Assembly (NCBI RefSeq): GCF_023273895.1
Contig: NZ_CP096883.1
Location: 2,728,001-2,792,000, forward strand
Origin: Sphingobacterium sp. PCS056
GTDB taxonomy: Bacteria; Bacteroidota; Bacteroidia; Sphingobacteriales; Sphingobacteriaceae
Length of the DNA stretch: 64,000 nucleotides
Reading direction: 5' to 3'
Below, piece by piece: positions 61,515-64,000 of the stretch. Positions within the stretch are counted from its first letter, which is position 1. Every line of letters starts with the position of its first letter. The position numbers and the translations under genes are program-made. Under the pieces are notes generated by a model. That model saw nothing but the letters and a program-made list of their open reading frames with translations. It did no database searches and was not told the origin of the DNA.

Positions 61515-64000
61515 ATGAAGATGTTGAAATTAGTAGTGATATTTTTGTTTTTAGCTGTTTCTCATCTCGGTGTTTTGGGGCAGGAGTTCGCTTATGAGTT
61601 ACCAAAAAAAACAAGCCAGGTCAAAAATCCTGTACTATCACTCAACGGAGAGTGGCAGTTTCAATTTGATAAGCAATCCGATTGGACACCAATACAAGTA
61701 CCGGGGGAAGCCGTGATGCAAGGGTATGGAATAGAACATGACAAATCCTTTTTTTATAAAAGAAAGTTTACGCTTCCAAAAGATTTTAAGGGGAAAAAGA
61801 TTGTTTTGAGATTTGATGGTGTCTATAGTCAAGCGACATTAAATATTAATGGAAAGATAATCAGAACCCATAAAGGTGGCTTTACACGCTGGGAAACGGA
61901 TATCAGTCCTTATGTTAATTTTGATAAGGAAAATGAACTATTATTGGAAGTTAAAGATAAACTGGAGGATATATCTTACGCTTCGGGGTATGCACATCAT
62001 CCGATTGGAGGGATATTAAGAGATGTTACCCTATTTGCAACTGCTACAAATAGTATACATGATTTTGGTGTTGAAACGGATTTAGATCAGCATTTTAAGG
62101 ATGCTGTCTTACGATTAAATTATACGTTGGAAGAGGCGCAAGGAGTTACTGTTCATTATGCATTATATGACAGTAAGAATAACCTCGTTCCTGAGTCTGA
62201 ACAACAATTTGTGGTAAACAAAGGTCACAATAGCAATAGTTTTCCAATAGCTAATCCTTTGAAATGGGATGCTGAACATCCTAATCTTTATCGTCTTGAC
62301 GTTAAAATTAAAAAAGACGGTAATGATACGTATGCGTTTAGTAAAGCGATCGGATTTCGTGAAGTTAAGATTGTTGAAGACCAGATGTTTGTGAATGGGA
62401 AACCTGTTAAATTAAGAGGGGCTAATCGTCATGATGTTCATCCTACTTTAGGCCGTGTTAGTGTACCTTACTACGATAGTTTGGATGTTAAATTGTTTAA
62501 AGATGCTCATATTAATTTTGTAAGAACTTCACATTATCCGCCATCAGAACGATTTGTTGAATTCTGTAACCGCTATGGAATTTATGTAGAAGTAGAAACA
62601 GCTGTTTGTTTTGTTGATACCTATAGACAAAAGAATTATGCACCTGGCGCTACTCAAAATGATCCCAATCACACGGATCAATATCTGAGCCAATGTCGCG
62701 AAATGGTCAATACTTTTAGAACACATCCATCGGTTATTATCTGGTCTATTGGAAATGAATCTATCTACGGAAGTAATTTCAGAAAAAGTTGGGATCTGGT
62801 TAAAAATGCCGATCAAACCAGGCCTGTTATCTGGAGTTACCCAGGATCGCAATCTAGTGATGCGAAGATTTATGAAATATTGAGTATGCACTATCAGGAT
62901 GTTAATGGTAACCTGACACAGTTTGGAAAGACAACCAAAGGATATGAAGGACATGGTATACCTGCTTTGTTTGATGAGTGGGCACATCCTGCTTGTTACA
63001 CTTATCAAACCTTACGTGATGATCCGAATATTAGAGAATTTTGGGGAATCTCGATGGATATGATGTGGGGAAGGTTATTTCCGACCAAAGGTGGATTGGG
63101 TGGTGCGATCTGGGGATATGTAGATGATACGTTTAATATTCCGCAAAATTTAAAAAAAGGTACACCATTTTGGAATGAATTTGCAAAATCTGCTAAGCCA
63201 GAGGGATATCAAGGCCATGCTGTAGGATATGGAGAATGGGGTATTGTTGATGTGTGGAGAAGACTTAAACCTGAATTCTGGTCGACGAAGAAAGCACAGT
63301 CTCCCATTCGGATATTAAATGAGGGCAAGATCGTGAAAAAGTTTTCGGCTAATAAACAAATTCTATTTGATGTGTACAATCGGTATGATCACACCAATTT
63401 GAATGAAGTAAAATTAGCATATACTTATGAAGGACGTACGAAGACAATTGCCTTGCCTTCCATTGAACCCCATGCTAAAGGACAATTTGAATTACCGGCG
63501 GAAGAATGGAAAGAGGGTAGTGCAGTACGCTTAAACTTTATTGATCAGGAAGGTCGTGTCGTGGATACTTACGAATACTATTTTGGTGAACGACCTATCG
63601 ATATGCCCGAAGCTTCACATAAAGGGAAACTTAAACTGGTGGAAAGTAAAGAAAATTTTATCATCAAGGGACATAATTTTGAAATACCTATTTCGAAGGA
63701 AACAGGGTTGATTGAAGGTGCAACTACTAATGGGAAGGTGTTTATCGAAAAAGGACCTTTCTTGAATATGGATGTAAACCTGAATCATTTAACGGGTGCA
63801 GAGATTAGAAAAAGTGCAAATAAATATTTGATTTACGATAAAGATTGGAAGAAAACTACTGTTAAGTGTGAAATAAAAGATGGAATTGCGTTTATTTCTA
63901 TTGCTGGATCTTATCAGGGTTTACAAGTATATTTTGATATTATGATTAAGCAAGAGGGGGAAATGACAACTGCTTATCGAACTGTGGGAGAGCCTAATGG
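61515..64000 (+). CDS. GH2-family glycoside hydrolase, 3' end outside the window
   Basis: The frame is open from the ATG at 61515 to the last base, giving 828 residues with no stop. A signal peptide (VVIFLFLAVSHLGVLGQ) precedes the sugar-binding jelly roll (about 45-190, SLNGEWQFQFDKQSDW ... FFYKRKFTLP), an immunoglobulin-like domain and the TIM barrel (GKPVKLRGANRHDVHPTLGR, VRTSHYPPSERFVE). Likely catalytic residues are Glu415 (WSIGNESIYG, acid/base) and Glu488 (ALFDEWAHPACY, nucleophile). The layout with RHDVHP and SHYPPS resembles beta-galactosidases most closely. Beyond the barrel it continues into a beta-galactosidase small-chain-like region. It is divergent from an AraC gene and may complete removal of side-chain galactose in the fucose locus. 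Confidence 0.9.
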   Translation, partial: MKMLKLVVIFLFLAVSHLGVLGQEFAYELPKKTSQVKNPVLSLNGEWQFQFDKQSDWTPIQVPGEAVMQGYGIEHDKSFFYKRKFTLPKDFKGKKIVLRFDGVYSQATLNINGKIIRTHKGGFTRWETDISPYVNFDKENELLLEVKDKLEDISYASGYAHHPIGGILRDVTLFATATNSIHDFGVETDLDQHFKDAVLRLNYTLEEAQGVTVHYALYDSKNNLVPESEQQFVVNKGHNSNSFPIANPLKWDAEHPNLYRLDVKIKKDGNDTYAFSKAIGFREVKIVEDQMFVNGKPVKLRGANRHDVHPTLGRVSVPYYDSLDVKLFKDAHINFVRTSHYPPSERFVEFCNRYGIYVEVETAVCFVDTYRQKNYAPGATQNDPNHTDQYLSQCREMVNTFRTHPSVIIWSIGNESIYGSNFRKSWDLVKNADQTRPVIWSYPGSQSSDAKIYEILSMHYQDVNGNLTQFGKTTKGYEGHGIPALFDEWAHPACYTYQTLRDDPNIREFWGISMDMMWGRLFPTKGGLGGAIWGYVDDTFNIPQNLKKGTPFWNEFAKSAKPEGYQGHAVGYGEWGIVDVWRRLKPEFWSTKKAQSPIRILNEGKIVKKFSANKQILFDVYNRYDHTNLNEVKLAYTYEGRTKTIALPSIEPHAKGQFELPAEEWKEGSAVRLNFIDQEGRVVDTYEYYFGERPIDMPEASHKGKLKLVESKENFIIKGHNFEIPISKETGLIEGATTNGKVFIEKGPFLNMDVNLNHLTGAEIRKSANKYLIYDKDWKKTTVKCEIKDGIAFISIAGSYQGLQVYFDIMIKQEGEMTTAYRTVGEPN

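Noticed and set aside
62544..63008. Antisense open frame of 154 codons at the right end
   Set aside because: It overlaps the catalytic barrel of the GH2 gene on the plus strand, where both catalytic glutamates are found.

Overview
This window looks like a chromosome segment of a Bacteroidota bacterium, most likely a Sphingobacteriaceae member (Sphingobacterium or Pedobacter type). The reasons are its low GC content, three SusC/SusD outer-membrane pairs, many secreted glycoside hydrolases and lipoproteins, promoters of the Bacteroidota TTTG/TAnnTTTG type, and few clear Shine-Dalgarno sequences. The genus is inferred from gene style, not from a marker gene.

Layout. (1) 1-2.6 kb holds the 3' part of an RND multidrug pump gene and its TolC-like outer-membrane partner. 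(2) 2.7-4.4 kb is a secreted M1 metallopeptidase. (3) 5.0-10.8 kb is an AraC regulator followed by a SusC/SusD pair. (4) 11.0-13.5 kb is cytochrome bd oxidase (cydA-cydB). (5) 13.8-16.6 kb is a translationally coupled pair, a double DUF1080 protein and a Tat-exported Gfo/Idh/MocA oxidoreductase, which suggests 3-keto-glycoside chemistry. (6) 16.9-19.2 kb is a His-containing lipoprotein behind a doubled palindromic operator, then an intact IS150-group insertion sequence sitting in the loop of an interrupted palindrome.

(7) 19.3-35.1 kb reads as an alpha-mannoside utilisation locus. A minus-strand operon carries a sugar porter, a kinase-like/mannose-6-phosphate isomerase fusion and a glycosidase-like lipoprotein. 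A divergent GntR/UTRA regulator, a second glycosidase-like lipoprotein, a GH92 alpha-mannosidase, a SusC/SusD pair and a metallophosphoesterase follow. Three copies of a 16-bp GTATGTAT/ATACATAC palindrome lie on predicted promoters and tie these units into one local regulon. A GH2 enzyme (35.4 kb) and a phosphodiesterase-type enzyme (39.0 kb) extend the locus.

(8) 40.3-41.9 kb is a tandem pair of minus-strand lipoproteins, one with a C-terminal domain resembling PliI lysozyme inhibitors. (9) 42.2-64 kb is a fucose-centred locus: three GH29 fucosidases, a GH95-type enzyme, a large GH92, an L-galactonate-dehydrogenase-like oxidoreductase, a third SusC/SusD pair, two related AraC regulators and a GH2 enzyme that runs off the end of the window. 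Together these would bind, import and trim a fucosylated, mannose-containing glycan.

No rRNA, tRNA or CRISPR array was seen. All functions are predictions from motifs and family resemblance; no database search was run.
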